From Spirodela intermedia (Eukaryota; Streptophyta; Magnoliopsida; Alismatales; Araceae), in the NCBI GenBank assembly GCA_902729315.2, contig LR746270.1, forward strand, positions 5,759,221-5,823,220: a stretch of 64,000 nt of DNA. Reading direction: 5' to 3'. The notes beneath the pieces are model-generated. The model was not told where the DNA came from and did no database searches. It worked only from the letters and a program-made list of their open reading frames with translations. Each line of letters starts with the position of its first letter. Positions within the stretch are counted from its first letter, which is position 1. The translations under genes and the position numbers were made by a program. Below are positions 22,015 through 40,620 of the stretch, one piece after another.

Positions 22015-22799
22015 GCACTATGGTTCATTTAAAGACTCCGATGTTTCATTATGGCTAATCAAGGGATTAGAACTCCGGGTCAACGCATGCGGATTGCCAA
22101 ATAAGTTATGTGGCTCTTCCGTTAATGCTGGAATATAATTGTTTTCTTGGTAAAGATCGGTCGTACTTTGTCGGGAATTATTCCTTCAAGAAATAGCCAT
22201 CAGAGAGAGAAGGGGTCTAAACTAGAAGCCAGCAACAGCCGCCACCGGCGAAAGCATGATCGGTCCAGCTGGCACCTCCTTTCCACCCCCGAGTAAACGC
22301 GTTAGGGGGGCGGCGTTTCGTGACCTCACCGAAGCCCACCATCTCCGAATGCCGAGTAGGCCCGCAGTATTGACACGCAGGGAATTATACGTCTGACTCT
22401 CCATGGTGCTGCCCGGAATTCGTAAACATGGAAAACTAAATATTTTTCATTGAAAACTGGGTTTTGGGTATTATCTTTTAACAATAAAATATTAACATAA
22501 ATAAATAAAATGGCTATGAAATTTAGAAGTTACGTAAATTCGAGTAAGTTCCTTATTGGCTGTAAGAATAATTAATGTAAATCCTATAGCCATTTATTGG
22601 GTAATTGGTCGCATTTCTTAGGACACAGAAAATGCCCAAATAATTGAGTAGGTCAACGGGTAGGGAGACCATACATTCGAGCTCTGACTCCGAGTGGATG
22701 TTTGGAAATATGCACCGTATTCTCTAATTTCGTTTAATATGATTCTATCACGATTTTATAAAGTTGTGGTGAATAATTAGGGGATATAACGGTAGAAAG

Positions 22800-22842
22800 A
22801 TATATATATATATATATATATAGCGAGAGAGAGAGAGAGAGA
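22800..22842. repeat. Compound (TA)n-(GA)n microsatellite
   Basis: A TA run passes through a short GC step into a GA run, within the CDKA upstream region. Confidence 0.9.
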
Positions 22843-22929
22843 CTGGTCCCTTCGCTTCCCAAGAGATTAGCGTCGAAATTATGACGCTTAATTATGCATT
22901 TTAATTATAACATATCTTGACCGTCGGCT

Positions 22930-22939
22930 GGCGCCAAAA
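22930..22939. promoter_or_regulatory. E2F-like site upstream of CDKA
   Basis: GGCGCCAAAA; the opposite strand reads TTTTGGCGCC, matching the E2F consensus TTTSSCGC. It lies some 280 bp before the end of the GC-rich 5'UTR exon of the CDKA gene. Confidence 0.5.
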
Positions 22940-23706
22940 AGAAGAGTATGTGTGGGGCCCGGAATAGTCGTTGACCGATCAGGTGGCCACCTCGGCGGGT
23001 CGTTCCGTTATAGCGCAGCGTCGTTGGTGTGGGTGGGGGAACTCTCGACAGCGACTGCACTTCCCAGCTCTGTGAGAGAGCCAACGGGGGGACGAGCGAG
23101 GAGGGGCCAGAAGGGCGGGAAAACGGGCTCTCCCCCCTCCTCCCTCTCTCTCCTCTGCCGCCGCCTCATCCGTCCCCTGGAGCGCTTTGCGAAACCCTAG
23201 CTCCGCTGTCGCCACGCAGGTACCTGCATTGCTCCCGCAGGGGGGGTTGAGTGAACGGATCTGCGGACTTTGGACGCCGAAGTGTTATATTCGCGTGTTT
23301 GTTGTGTTGTCGTCTGTGCCTGGGATTGAAGACTGCGTTTTGCCGGGCGTTGTAGTAGACGTATTGTCGGCTCGTTGTTGTTTCCTCGTGGTGGATGTTC
23401 ACCGTGCGACTGGTACGGTCGACTTTGAGGGGGGGTAGGGTGAATGCCTGAAGTGAGGGTTGCTTTCTGTCCCGTATTCCGCCTGTTCAATTGGATATGG
23501 ATGTGGATGTGCAGATCGGCTTTTGCGTACTCTTGCTCTGCTTTTATTCAGCTGGCCGTACATTTCGTTTTTAATTAGTCGACTCTTCTCCTTGCACTGT
23601 TCGATCAGTTACCTGATGTTTGTTTCCTTTTCTTTGGCTGTTTTTGATGTTTGCTTGCCTGATTTCTTCTTGTCCACGCAGATTAAGGCGGCTCCATCTG
23701 CACCTA

Positions 23707-28932
<5,226 letters not shown>

Positions 28933-29370
28933 CCGCCGCCAGCCGTCTGCCGCCGTCTTCCTCCCCACTTCCACTACTCTCTATGTATATTGATTGTCCA
29001 GGCAGCAAATACTCTCTTTGAGTCGACGTGAGCTCTTAGGACAGACAGCTCCTCTTGGAGCTGCCCTCTAGAATCCCATCTTGCTTGATCCTTGGATGTG
29101 GATCAAACCCTCCCCCCCTGTTTCTTCCTCACTTGGACCTCTGTTGACTTTGCCCCCGCTCGTGATCTAAATCTGGGAACTTCCGCCCTTTGTGCCACCA
29201 CGCGGCAGCCCATCTACAAGCCACCAGGCACCCCCCCCCGCATGCCGTGCCCCCGCCTGACTGCAAAAAACAAACAAACAGTGCTCCCCTCCCCCCCCTT
29301 CTCTCTCCTCTCTCTCTCTCTTCTCTCCTCCTCTGTTCTCTCTTTCTCTTGTAAGAGCAGCGGCGGTTAG
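28933..29370. other. Short spacer: CDKA 3' flank and VIT-like promoter/leader
   Basis: About 440 bp. It holds the CDKA 3'UTR and a C/T-rich leader (a CT-rich run near 29285-29350) directly before the next ATG. No other gene is seen. Confidence 0.6.
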
Positions 29371-30349
29371 ATGGAGAGCAACGAAGCGGAGGAGCCTCTG
29401 ATGATGGGACAGGAGAGCGCCGGGACGAGGGGCCCTTGGAGCGGCGACCGCGTGAGGAGCATCGTCTACGCCGGCCTCGACTCCATCGTCACCTCCTTCT
29501 CCCTCATCTCCTCCATCTCCGGCGGCCGCCTCTCCTCCGGTACCCTCCCTTTCTCTCCTCTTCCTCTTCCTCCTGTTTTTCTCACGTTGGGTGTTGTTGC
29601 AGGGGACGTGGTGGTCCTGGGGTTGGCGAACCTGGTGGCGGACGGGATCGCAATGGGTTTCGGGGACTTCGTGTCCAGCAGCACGGAGAGGGACATGGTC
29701 CGCAAGGCCAGGGCCGTCCTCCAGCAGGGCCTCCGCCGCCACATCCGCCCCCAGCTGACCGACCTCCTCCACGCCTACCAGGCCCTCGGCATGGCCACAG
29801 CCGACGCCACCACCGTACTCCACCTATACACTTACACTTTACCCTCCTCTTCTTCTACTTGATCACTCACTCTCTTTTCTAGTTACATATGTATATATTT
29901 GTGTATATGTGTCATGCACGTGTCTGGAATTAAAATGGGTGGCGGTGGTGTTGGTGACCCTGAGACAGGTGGTGAGCGTGCTGGCTAAGTACGAGGGGAT
30001 CCTGGTGGACGAGAAGATGAGCCTGGAGAGGGGGATGCTGCCCCCGCGGCAGATGGAGGCGCCGTGGAAGAGCGGGCTGGTTACCTTCCTCTCCTTCGTG
30101 GGCTTCGGCAGCGCGCCGCTCCTGGCCTTCGGCCTCCTCCTCCCCTTCGCCGTCCCCCCCGCCGCCCGCTTCCTCGCCGCCTGTCTCCTCGCCGGCGCCG
30201 CCCTCTCCCTCCTCGGCGCCGCCAAGGCCCGGCTCTCCGGTCAGAGCCTCCCCCTCTCCGTCGCCGCCACCCTGTTCAACGGCGCCCTCGCCTCCGCCTC
30301 CGCCTACACCATCGGCTCTCTCCTCTCCAACCTTCTCCGCCTCGAATAA
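29371..30349 (+). CDS. VIT/CCC1-family membrane protein (vacuolar iron transporter-like)
   Basis: Three exons, 29371-29539, 29603-29814 and 29969-30349, give 253 residues in phase. The CCC1/VIT fold shows as five hydrophobic segments. TM1 is VYAGLDSIVTSFSLISSIS (about 32-50). TM2 is VVVLGLANLVADGIAMGFGD. A charged cytosolic region follows. TM3 is GLVTFLSFVGFGSAPLLAFG, TM4 AARFLAACLLAGAALSLLG, and TM5 TLFNGALASASAYTIGSLL. TM1 Asp and the TM2 GxxMGxGD motif are the family's conserved features. The family moves Fe2+/Mn2+ into vacuoles or ER-derived bodies. The region between TM2 and TM3 is shorter in acidic residues than the VIT1 metal-binding domain, so a plain VIT1 role is uncertain; an MEB-like member is possible. 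GC-rich exons and short introns. Confidence 0.88.
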
Positions 30350-31020
30350 ACAAACATAGAATGTGATACTATGATGCCTTCGATCATGTCTCCTCGGCAC
30401 ATGTTTTTAAGAAATAAATAATAATATATATAATATATATGTGTAGAGTGTCTTCTTTAAACGGGTGTATCTCTAATTTTTCATAACACAAGTATATATT
30501 GTACCTCGTCATACCATTTTATTTGTGCGGAGCGAGCGAGCCCTATAGGAGCGACTAGAGAAGGGCACAGTTGGTATTCCATGGGGCCTAGTTCCACGTG
30601 GATAACGGCTCCTAATGTCCACGTAAAGATTCAGAACCGAGGGCGGCCCCACCAAGCTCGGATCCATCACCCCCACGATCTGCAGCGGTGGGTTCACTGG
30701 GTCCTGTGATAGATGGAAGCGGACGGATAGACGGCTATGGATTAATCTATTAAAAGATCCAACGGTGGCGGGAGGTCGTTCGCGGAAGTATACTCTGTAA
30801 CGAGGAGCAGCAAAGCTCTCCCCTCTCCTGGAATCAGATTAGCGTTTGCTGCTTCGGAGCGGGACTCCGATTGCTGTTCCTCCCTCTCCGCCGCCGCTGC
30901 ACTGTTTATCTTAATTGCGCACGTCGACCGGTCCCTCACATCTTCATCCAGGTTTGCGGAGAGCCACGCCTCAGATCTCGTCGGATCGTCGTTCGGAAGT
31001 TCGCCCTCGATTCATAGAAA
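30350..31020. other. Intergenic region and 5'UTR of delta-COP
   Basis: AT-rich 3' flank of the VIT-like gene (ATATAT run near 30420-30445), then a G/C-richer part from about 30530. The non-coding first exon of delta-COP probably lies at about 30830-31020. The frames seen are short and unlike any family. Confidence 0.5.
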
Positions 31021-34000
31021 ATGGTGACGTTCACGTCAATTTCCCCTCTCCCACGGCTCGCTCCAGTAGATCCGCCGTTTTTCTTCGTTCCCATATTTCG
31101 GAGTAAAATTTTCCGATAATGTTTTTTGATTTACGTCTAGAGCTTGATTTTGATTCTTTCGCACGCTCATTCCTTTCTTGTTATTATTGTTTTTTATCAT
31201 GGACAGGTGGTTCTCGCGGCCTCCATCGTCAGCAAATCAGGAAAAGGTGCGCCCCCCTACGCGCTGAAGAGTTTCCTTACAGAATTCTTTCGCTTTGATG
31301 TGGTTGGATCTAAAGTTTTGTGAGCACCTGTGATGTCGTCATTACTACGATGTCGATTCTCCTTTTTCCACATTTTCTCTTTTTATTGGAATTTTATTCA
31401 ACTTACTGCGTTCTTCTTCTCTGTTTTCAAAGGGGAGACTCCCTTGAAAATGTAGATGATGGGTCAACTTTCTGGCCTTCTTTTCTTGTACTGTTTTTCT
31501 CATAATGCAATCCTGCGAATTGTAGCCACATTATCCTTTTCTCCTTTGACTTGCATGAATTTTTTTCCCCTGCTAAACGATCCTTGTTAGCTCTTTTTCC
31601 TAATTTTTCTCCGTTCAGGTCGCTTTATACGTCGGTTTTTTTTCCCCACTTATTATGGCTCAATGATCTCAGGTCTGGTGTTTCGGTTCGTGGTTTGATG
31701 GTTTCTCCGTTGTACATATCTGCACGTGTCCTTGCCATTAGCTTCCGCTCCTGAATTTTTCTTCACTCATTAATAAAATATGGAGTTGACCATTACAAGG
31801 AGCTTTCACATCTAAAATGCACTGTGTTCAATTTCTTCGTTTTTTTCTTATAAAATGCTCTATTATCATTGTTAACCTCTTTGCACATCGTATGGTTTAC
31901 TGCAGCACTTGTTTCGAGACAGTTTGTTGACATGTCCCGAATAAGGATAGAAGGTTTATTAGCAGCATTTCCTAAACTGATTGGTACGGGAAAGCAGCAC
32001 ACATATGTTGAGACTGAGAATGTACGCTATGTGTATCAACCAGTTGAAGCTCTCTTCTTGCTACTTGTAACTAACAAGCAGAGCAATATTCTTGAAGATC
32101 TGGAAACTCTGAGACTTTTGTCGAAGCTTGTATCCTTTTCGTGTTACCTCGAAATTTTTCACCAATAAATAACAGCGTGGGTATTACGATTATGCATTAC
32201 CATTGGCTTGCAGAGTTTAGTTCTTGTTTATGCCCCTTGATTACTTCGGTCAGCAGATACTTTTACCTAACAGTGTAGCACTGAAATATTTTCTCCCAGG
32301 TTTTTTACGGAAAATGCTAAATTCTTTTGCCACATATGGCAACTTTTTGCTACAACTTGATCTTCTGTCTCTATATTGCTTTACTAAAAATGGGAAGTTA
32401 TTTGATTTTCAGTAAGTTGTCGTATTCATCTGGGCCTATAGATTTTATTCGACTCATGTAAGCTTTTACATAGGCACAGAAATAAACACTGTCTAAGACT
32501 TTTAGGTTTTCTCCTTAACTTCCCTTAGGTACCTGAATATGCTATTTCCCTTGATGAAGATGGCATCTGCAGCTCTGCATTTGATTTAATTTTTGCTTTT
32601 GATGAGGCAATTTCTCTTGGACAAAAAGAGAATGTTACTGTTGCACAGGTCAAGCAGTACTGTGAAATGGAGAGTCATGAAGAAAAACTACACAAGCTAG
32701 TCATGCAAAGCAAGATCAATGAGACGAAAGATGTTATGAAGCGCAAAGCCAGCGAGATTGATAAAAGCAAGGTATTCTCCTATTTCCGGGACTCATAATG
32801 TTTATTTGACATGAGATTGCCTATCAAATTATAGTATGACAATAACATTATTTGTCATGTTATACGGTGCAGATACTTGAAAAATATGATTCTGCAAGGA
32901 AATAACTTATATGTTTCTTAATTCCTGAAAGTTGATACCAGGCTCAAAAGATGGGTGTACAAAGAAAAGAAACAGGATGCTTTGAGAATGCTGAATTCGA
33001 AATTAATTATGTTCTATTATTGCATCCTATTTTCCCCAAAAATCTTGTTGTGCTTCACTTTTTGTGTGGGTCATACATTTTTTACTTTGTTTTTTTAATT
33101 TGGTATTACTACATAGAGTTGAATACGGCTTCAAGGAAAATATGCTGGCAGTTATTGGCACACATATTTCAATTATAAGACTAAAGCTTTGATGCTATAA
33201 GACTAAAGTCACTGGTGTCAGAACTGGTTCCTCGTTTTTGCTCCTCCATCTTCCCCAGCCTCTATTACTGGTGACAGTCCCCTACTTCCTGCCCCTTTCC
33301 TGTTTTCGTTTTCTACACAAGTTCAGATCCTTGACTACGTGAAGAAGGTAGAATATGGCTGAGTTTACAAGGGTTTAAATTTGCACTGAACTCATCATTG
33401 AGTTATATTCTCTTCTCCTTCTTAGCGAAGGATGTATAAATACATCCATAAAATTGGAGAAAGTTATTTATTTATTTTCACTTTTTGAACCCAAGTCTTG
33501 TTGTATTGGACAAGTTGGATACGAGTTTATGTTATTTGGTGCGTAATTGGCCCAATTACTCATAATCCAACCTTAGTTGCCTTGATCTGGACCTTAGCTG
33601 CACTGAACCTGGTCTCGTTAGATTGGGGCCGAGTAAACATTTGGTTTGGACCGAATTGGCAAATGTATGTTTGAGCTCACTTTTTGTGTAATGAAAAATG
33701 TACTTTTTCATTACATTTGGATGGAAAATTACAGTTAAATATTTGATTGGAAGGAATTGGATTTAATTAAGTGATCAGAAAAAAAGAGAACAAGTGTCAT
33801 TAAATGGGTGGTCACAGCTAGAATTGATAAAAAATGTTCTGTGATGTAAATTTTTTGTTCAACTTTATTTCTAGAATCATTATACCTTGTTCAGAGAAGC
33901 ATGTTAGATGACGTATCTTTGACTTTATGTTATATATAGCATCCTTGGTTAGATATTTTCTTATTTCCTGGCAAGTTATTTTGTTCTCCACTTGGGGAAA

Positions 34001-37000
34001 AAAATCCAGTAGTTAGAATGCGGTATGAGGGGTAGCTGCGTTAGTGATTGAGGGCAAGGAGGGTTAATTTTTGGGTTATAGATACTTAGGCACAACAGGG
34101 GCTCGTTGTTGATGTTTCCAACGTAAAGTAGAATGACCATTGTGGTGCAATATTGGGATCTTCATATATATTTCTCTTCAGTTTCTGCCTCCTAAAATCT
34201 GTGGATATTGGCGCACATTGTCAGCACTATCAAGAGAGCCAGCATTGCATTTACGTACATATAAGCTCTAATGGCAGAAGTTTGTTTCTTTCCTCTTTCT
34301 ACGACTTCCCAACAATGCGGCATCTTAAAGACCATATTGCATGATCCCATGTACAAAATGGGTTTTGTTAAACTGATTTATGGGTGTCATTCACAAGAAC
34401 CATTCAGTTATAAGTTTCATTCCCACGCAGGAAGGACCAAAATATTTCTATTCGATATGGGAACGAAGAATGGTCTGTGGCATTGTTATATCAGACTAAT
34501 CAGGGAAAATATGGAAGGGAAGAGTTGTCGATGAGTTCTATGGCTAATTTGGATGGCAATGGAATTTTCTAGCATAACAAAGGTCAATGCAGGGAATAGC
34601 AGTACAGCTGGACTGCATAGTGTTTTTAGTTAATGTATGGACTCAGAGGTAGGATCCTTAGCTATTCTTCTAGATATGACCATTCAGTGTGCCCCTTTTG
34701 CATTCATGATCAGAATATTAAACTATTCCTTAAAGATATTGCCAGTCTCCCGCTCACCAAATTTTGAAGTGCAGTGCAAATTAGACATGAAGGACTTGGT
34801 GCATAGTAAGCTGTGCTAACTGACCTAAGCTCATGGATCACATTTCATGGTCAGATGACGTTGGGTATCCTTGAATGCTTGGATGAAGGGAGGGATGACT
34901 GCATGGAAAGGGAGGACTTTTAATGGTACATGTATGGATGGACCTAAATGATTTAAAGGTGGAGGCTATTGAAGTAACAAATTTTGAGGGGCATAACGAG
35001 ATGTAATAAAGACCAAGAAAAGAGGATAATTGGGGAAGAAGGGACAAAAGAGGTCGTTTGATGCAGACAATTCCCTGTCTTTAGGGGAAAGGTTGGAGAC
35101 ATTGTGGATGTGTAATTTATTCATGCTATAGGCCTTTCGTTGACTTGAAGGAAGGGAGATTCTGGTTGCTTATCTGGAAAAGGTTTCTTAAAAATGTGGT
35201 GGAGGTCAAGACAGGGACGAGAGGGGTTGTCCCCATCAGTGGACTGCAAGACGGGATTACCAGGCAGATTGCACGATTGGAGGTCTCTTTCAGTGATTGG
35301 ACCACACTGGAAAATATACCTTTTAATGTTTTAGAAAGAGTGCAGGATCTGAGTAAATTTTTTGTTTAGCTAGTTAGTACAACGCGCTATATTCACCCTT
35401 GTCTCACTGTAGAACGGGAGTTATGTTGGTTGTATGTCCTGCCTTCTTATTCCTTATCATGACAAAATTATGGCTTCCTAATTTTTCATGATCCCTTGTG
35501 ATATGCCCCACATTTAAGGAAGATTGAGTCAAACATCTGGAAGGTGGACGTGGCAATAGGGAATCTCATATTGTCTATCTATTTTATCTCAGTTGATACT
35601 TTTTACACTATGAGGTTTGTGACTTGGCACATTTGCTGTCATATTAATTGACAATGAATGGAGGTACACTTTTCTTAATGTACAAATTGACAAATACTTG
35701 GTCCTCGGGAAGGTGGACGTGGCAATAGGGCTGGTGATCGATTTGTACGTTTCTGAAGAAAACTCTAAACATTCATTTGCGTGGAATAGGAAGATAAACT
35801 ACCTAAAAAAGGACGTTGAAGGGAACATAAAATGCACCACTAGTTTGTCATATGGGCATAAACTGGAAATTAAGTACCTAGTTTCCTACCTGGAAACTGT
35901 CTAGGTATTACATATAGGGTTGGTGTCGGTCAAGATGCGGATAGGAATTTTTTTTCAATCCCTTGTATCTTTTGTTCCGCTGTAGCCAACTCATTTGATG
36001 GAAGAATACTTCAATTTTGATACTTTGTCAATGTGCATGGATGGAATTGCATGGTCCGAATATTTTGTATGTGGTGTAGCACTTGGCTGGTTGATCTTAT
36101 GGATATTCAGTGGGATTTGGATATTTCCCTATGATTTCACCATGGAAAATTAATGGGAATATCATTTGTTACCATCTGCGAAGATAAAGCCTACTGAACT
36201 GTCTAGATGGAAACTATGGACCGGCATATTGTAGTGCCATTCGTTCCTTGTCCATTTATCTGAGCCGGCCTGAGTTATTACATTAGTGGAAAGTGAAAAT
36301 GCATTGTACACTGCAAGAACCTGAAAGAGTCCAATAGTTGTAAAGTTTTTTAGCAATGTCTCATATTACTTTTTGTTTGTGTCACTTCATATCACCTCCA
36401 CGATCATTGATTTGAAGGTGAGATCAACACTTTTTTCAGGTTTTTTCTCTTTTCTCTCACAATCGTCAATCATTTTTGCGAAACCATGATTTGATGTGAT
36501 AGCTTGGATAAGATGCTTGGACTTTTTTTCAATCTGAATGATAAGGTCTTATTCTTATTGTGCACCTTGGGAGCACGTTGGGATCCGCGAAGGCAGTCAC
36601 ATGGATGCTCCAGATGCTCCCCGTAGCTTATTCTCTACATATATTAGCCCCATATCATTGAATGATCGATACTTATTGTACTGCCTTATCTTTTTGCCCT
36701 TTTTAGCGTGGAAAATCTTCATTCCTTTGCCTAAAACTCATGGAAAGATTGCTCCTAATTGTTCATCTGATTTTATACTTTTCCAGATTGAGAAAAATAG
36801 GGGTGACAAAGGAGGTTATTCATCTATATCAAGCTCGGGAAGGATTGATAGCAGCTTCAGTGACATGAGCATCTCCAGTGGTACAACTGGTTTTGGGAGT
36901 GCTTCTGGATTTGGTTCAAGTACAGATGTGGATTCATTTTCCAACCAATCAAGAGGTCCAAACTGCTGAACATGCATGTTATTTTCTTCAATCATCTTAG

Positions 37001-39365
37001 GCCCTTCCTGGCTAACGTGTGGGAGTTTTCTTCTGTGATTAAAGCATCAGAGAGCCAATCCTGCTAGGGTGGCCTGTGTCATATTTATTACTATCTTTAC
37101 TATCCTATTTTAGGTTAATTGTATCATTAACCCATATGATTCAAGCTGAACAGGCCGAAATGTTGGTAAATAATTCAGCTTGATTATCATGCCTTAAATG
37201 ATATTTTATCTTTTTTTCTTTCTTTTTTCTGGAGAATTATATTCTTGTCCATTTCAAATCAGTTTTGTACCTTGCCATTCTGACCTCAAATTGAAATAAC
37301 CAACAGTCGAACTATACTATTGAGGAAAGAAAGTTACTAATTAAATTGATGGAAATTTGAAGTCTAGACATCAATACTAGCTTCTATGGTTAATATCAAA
37401 CTCAGACCTTGCGTTTAGGAAACTTAATCTTCCTTCTCCAGTGAGGACCTCAGGTTCAAATTAAACTCATGTTTCACTTGGTTTCTTACTTGACTGCAAA
37501 GTTAATGCCACATTTGATTTTTTAAAAATAATCAAGAACCTAGATGTCTGCGCTGGATGTTTGTTGATTTTATAAAATGTCCTAGCTATTACTTGCTCCA
37601 TTGATGTAAATGGAAATTTACATTTTGCGTTGGCAGAATTTGTTTGTTTTTTTTCTGTTTGAAGATCATGCATATATCATTGCAAAATTCCAATGACCAT
37701 TGTTGAAATGTAATTCACAACTCAGGTAGGTTAATGTGAGAATTTGTGGGTAAAAGCTTCTGTTTTTCTTTTCCTGCATTTACATCTAGTGGTACTGAGA
37801 TTTGTGCTGGTGAGATTTGACTTGATCAGAAACATAAAATTCTTGACATCATTTTTCTGGGCAAGTCTTGAACAATGAGTCAGATTTGTAAACTTGCAAA
37901 CATTTGGCTATGAATACTGTTAGGATCCATCCATTGTCTTTTTCCTCAGTCATGCATGTCAGTAACAATGGCATACTAAAGGTAGTCACAAAATATTGAG
38001 TGTATCTGGTTCTCTATGAGATCCCATGAATCAGAGACTTTATTTCTATTATCAGGTCCACCTTCCAGAAGTGGTTCTGATTCTTTCTGATTGTATATGG
38101 GAGGTTGCAATGGAAATGCTACCTAAAATTCCAGAGGCCATTGTTCTGGACAAACCATCTTAAAAATGAGACTTGTACGCTCTGGAATCGTTTTGGTGAC
38201 CAGTGGAGCTATTACCCATCCATCATGTATCTTCTTAGTCATGCATGCTACTTACAATCCTTCTTGTGATTGTGCAATGAATTCTGTATAAAGTGGGAGT
38301 AACTTTGCTATACAGGTACCAACAGGTTGTTACCCTTATAGCTGTGAATTGACCAACTTTCCAGATGTAGTTTTTCTATCTCTTTCCCATGGCGATCTTC
38401 TCTAATTTTAGTTTTTTTTGGGTATCTGTATCCCAAAGTAACAGGCCCTTTTTTCTCGAAAACAAAGGATTTCCTTATTATAGCTTCCTATCTAAATTTC
38501 TAATTTATGTACGAGATACAGAAGGAAGTATGCCTGTGCATCCAATTAACTTAAATTGCTATTGGTTTGTAAAAGTCAAATTTTTACAAGAAGAAATTAG
38601 ATAATCTATATTTCATTTCTGCCAGATAAAACCGACATAATGGCCTGTGTCTCTGTTGCTATCCACATCATTGACACCGACGGGGGATTTTCTGTCGCTG
38701 CTTATTTTTTCTGTTATCTTCTACTTTGTTCCCCTTTCTATCTTAATAGATAAAAAGGATAACTAAGTTATCATAGCAAGATTAATATATAAATGTATGT
38801 TATATATATATAATGCATTCGCTTTTTTATGTTGGGAGGATCGTCTTTCCTGGTTTATACCGCCACTGGAGTGTTGTCCTCTGGAAGTATTGGATACCTT
38901 TTCTATCTAAGACTGTCTTTTTCAGAGCCCAAATACTTTTCCCTTTCATGTTGTTTGTTTTTTTAATAATTTATGTGTCTAGTTTATTGAAATGTCAACT
39001 GATGCAAGGATGCACATATTTTTTGGATCTTAAAATTCTAGTGGCTGATTATATTCTGATTTCCAGGTCGACCACCTGCATCTGCACCTGCTCCTAAAGG
39101 TCAGGGTATGCAACTTGGTAAAACAAAACGGACAAACCAGTTTTTGGAATCACTTAAAGCTGAAGGTGAAGTGATAATCGAAGATGTAAAGCCAAGTGCT
39201 ATCCAATCAAAAGTGTCCCTTCCACCAACTGATCCTATCACATTGAGTATTGAAGAGAAACTTAATGTAACGTTAAAGAGGGATGGAGGAGTTGGTGCCT
39301 TTGACATTCAGGGTACACTGTCTGTTCAAATTCTCAACCAAGATGATGGACTAGTCCAATTTCAG

Positions 39366-39420
<55 letters not shown>

Positions 39421-39421
39421 T

Positions 39422-39456
<35 letters not shown>

Positions 39457-40572
39457 ACATACATGCGCAGAAGAAAAAAAAGAATTATTCAGGCATTCAT
39501 GTGGACAAGATGACAGATCTATCACTAAGCTGGCGTAGACAAATAATGCATGTTCTGTTTCCAAAATCGTAAATTTGTTTTGTAAACAATTAATAGCACA
39601 GGTGTTATTTGGCAGCTATTTTGAATTTCATTTATGCGATTAAAATTCGTTTTGAATGTGAACTGGTTATTCGAAATATCTAAAAATATGATTAAAATTC
39701 ACTCAAATTGGTCACCCTAATTGAATTTAAATTTAAGCTAATGATGCTAGGCCAACTGCTTTTGTCCTCATCCAATTGGTGCTAATCAACAAGGAATTGC
39801 TGCCATAATACTCTTTTAGTTTTTCTTTTTTTCTATGTTACTTGGTGATATTCGGTGATTGCTGACAGCTGGGGGGTGCCATAATTATTCATCCACGACT
39901 ACGTTATTGTTAGGGATTTTTATTCACTTCATTTAACTTTGTACCTAACACCTATTAGATCGAAAGGAAGGAACATCATAGCAACGATTGATTCCCTCCA
40001 GAAGGTCCAGAAGGTGGAAAAGATTATGCTCATCCATATATTAAAGAGAGCTCTATTAGAAAAGTCCACTGTATTACATAATCCTTAAAAAATGTTTCAT
40101 TTCTTAATTTTATAGTAGAGGACTTCTAGCATACATTGCTGTCTCACGTAAAAGCTTTACAGTCATAAGATCCTTAAAACGTAATTTTCTTCTAGAATAG
40201 TGCAACATTAGTGGGACTTAAACTCTCTTTTGTATATTTGATGACTTCTATTTACGTTTGGCTCCTGTTGATGATTCGTTCTGGCTCTTTATCTTTCCCA
40301 AAAACCAGTGACAGATGGTCGATTATTGTAGTTGATATAGTCGTCTACTTGGTGCTGAAAGCATCCTTGAAGCATCATTTCGGGGTTATTGCTGGCTTAC
40401 ATGACATCCTGGTCATGTTGAATTACAACTGCTACTCTCAGAGGCCAGAAACAGATGGTCAGGATTGGCAATGATCAGAGGGAGAGGTTAAGTGCGGAGG
40501 GAGGGAGGATTTTTTTTTTTGCAATTGCAAAAAGATATACTCTGTGTGTGTCTGCCCATGCGTTTTTTTATT

Positions 40573-40620
<48 letters not shown>

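Larger units (their letters stand above)
21683..23706. other. Divergent intergenic region: DREB1 promoter and CDKA promoter/5'UTR
   Basis: About 2 kb between two divergent genes. The left part holds the DREB1 TATA box and an ABRE/G-box. An AT-rich middle (22430-22780) follows, then a (TA)n(GA)n tract at 22800-22842. On the CDKA side are an E2F-like site and a GC-rich leader whose exon appears to end at 23219 (GCAG|GTACC); a 5'UTR intron runs to the acceptor at 23691 (CACGCAG). The small frame 22222-22404 is not recognised. Confidence 0.55.

Noticed and set aside
29167-30400. Reverse-strand frames over the VIT-like gene
   Set aside because: GC-driven shadows; the plus-strand exons join in phase into a recognised membrane protein.
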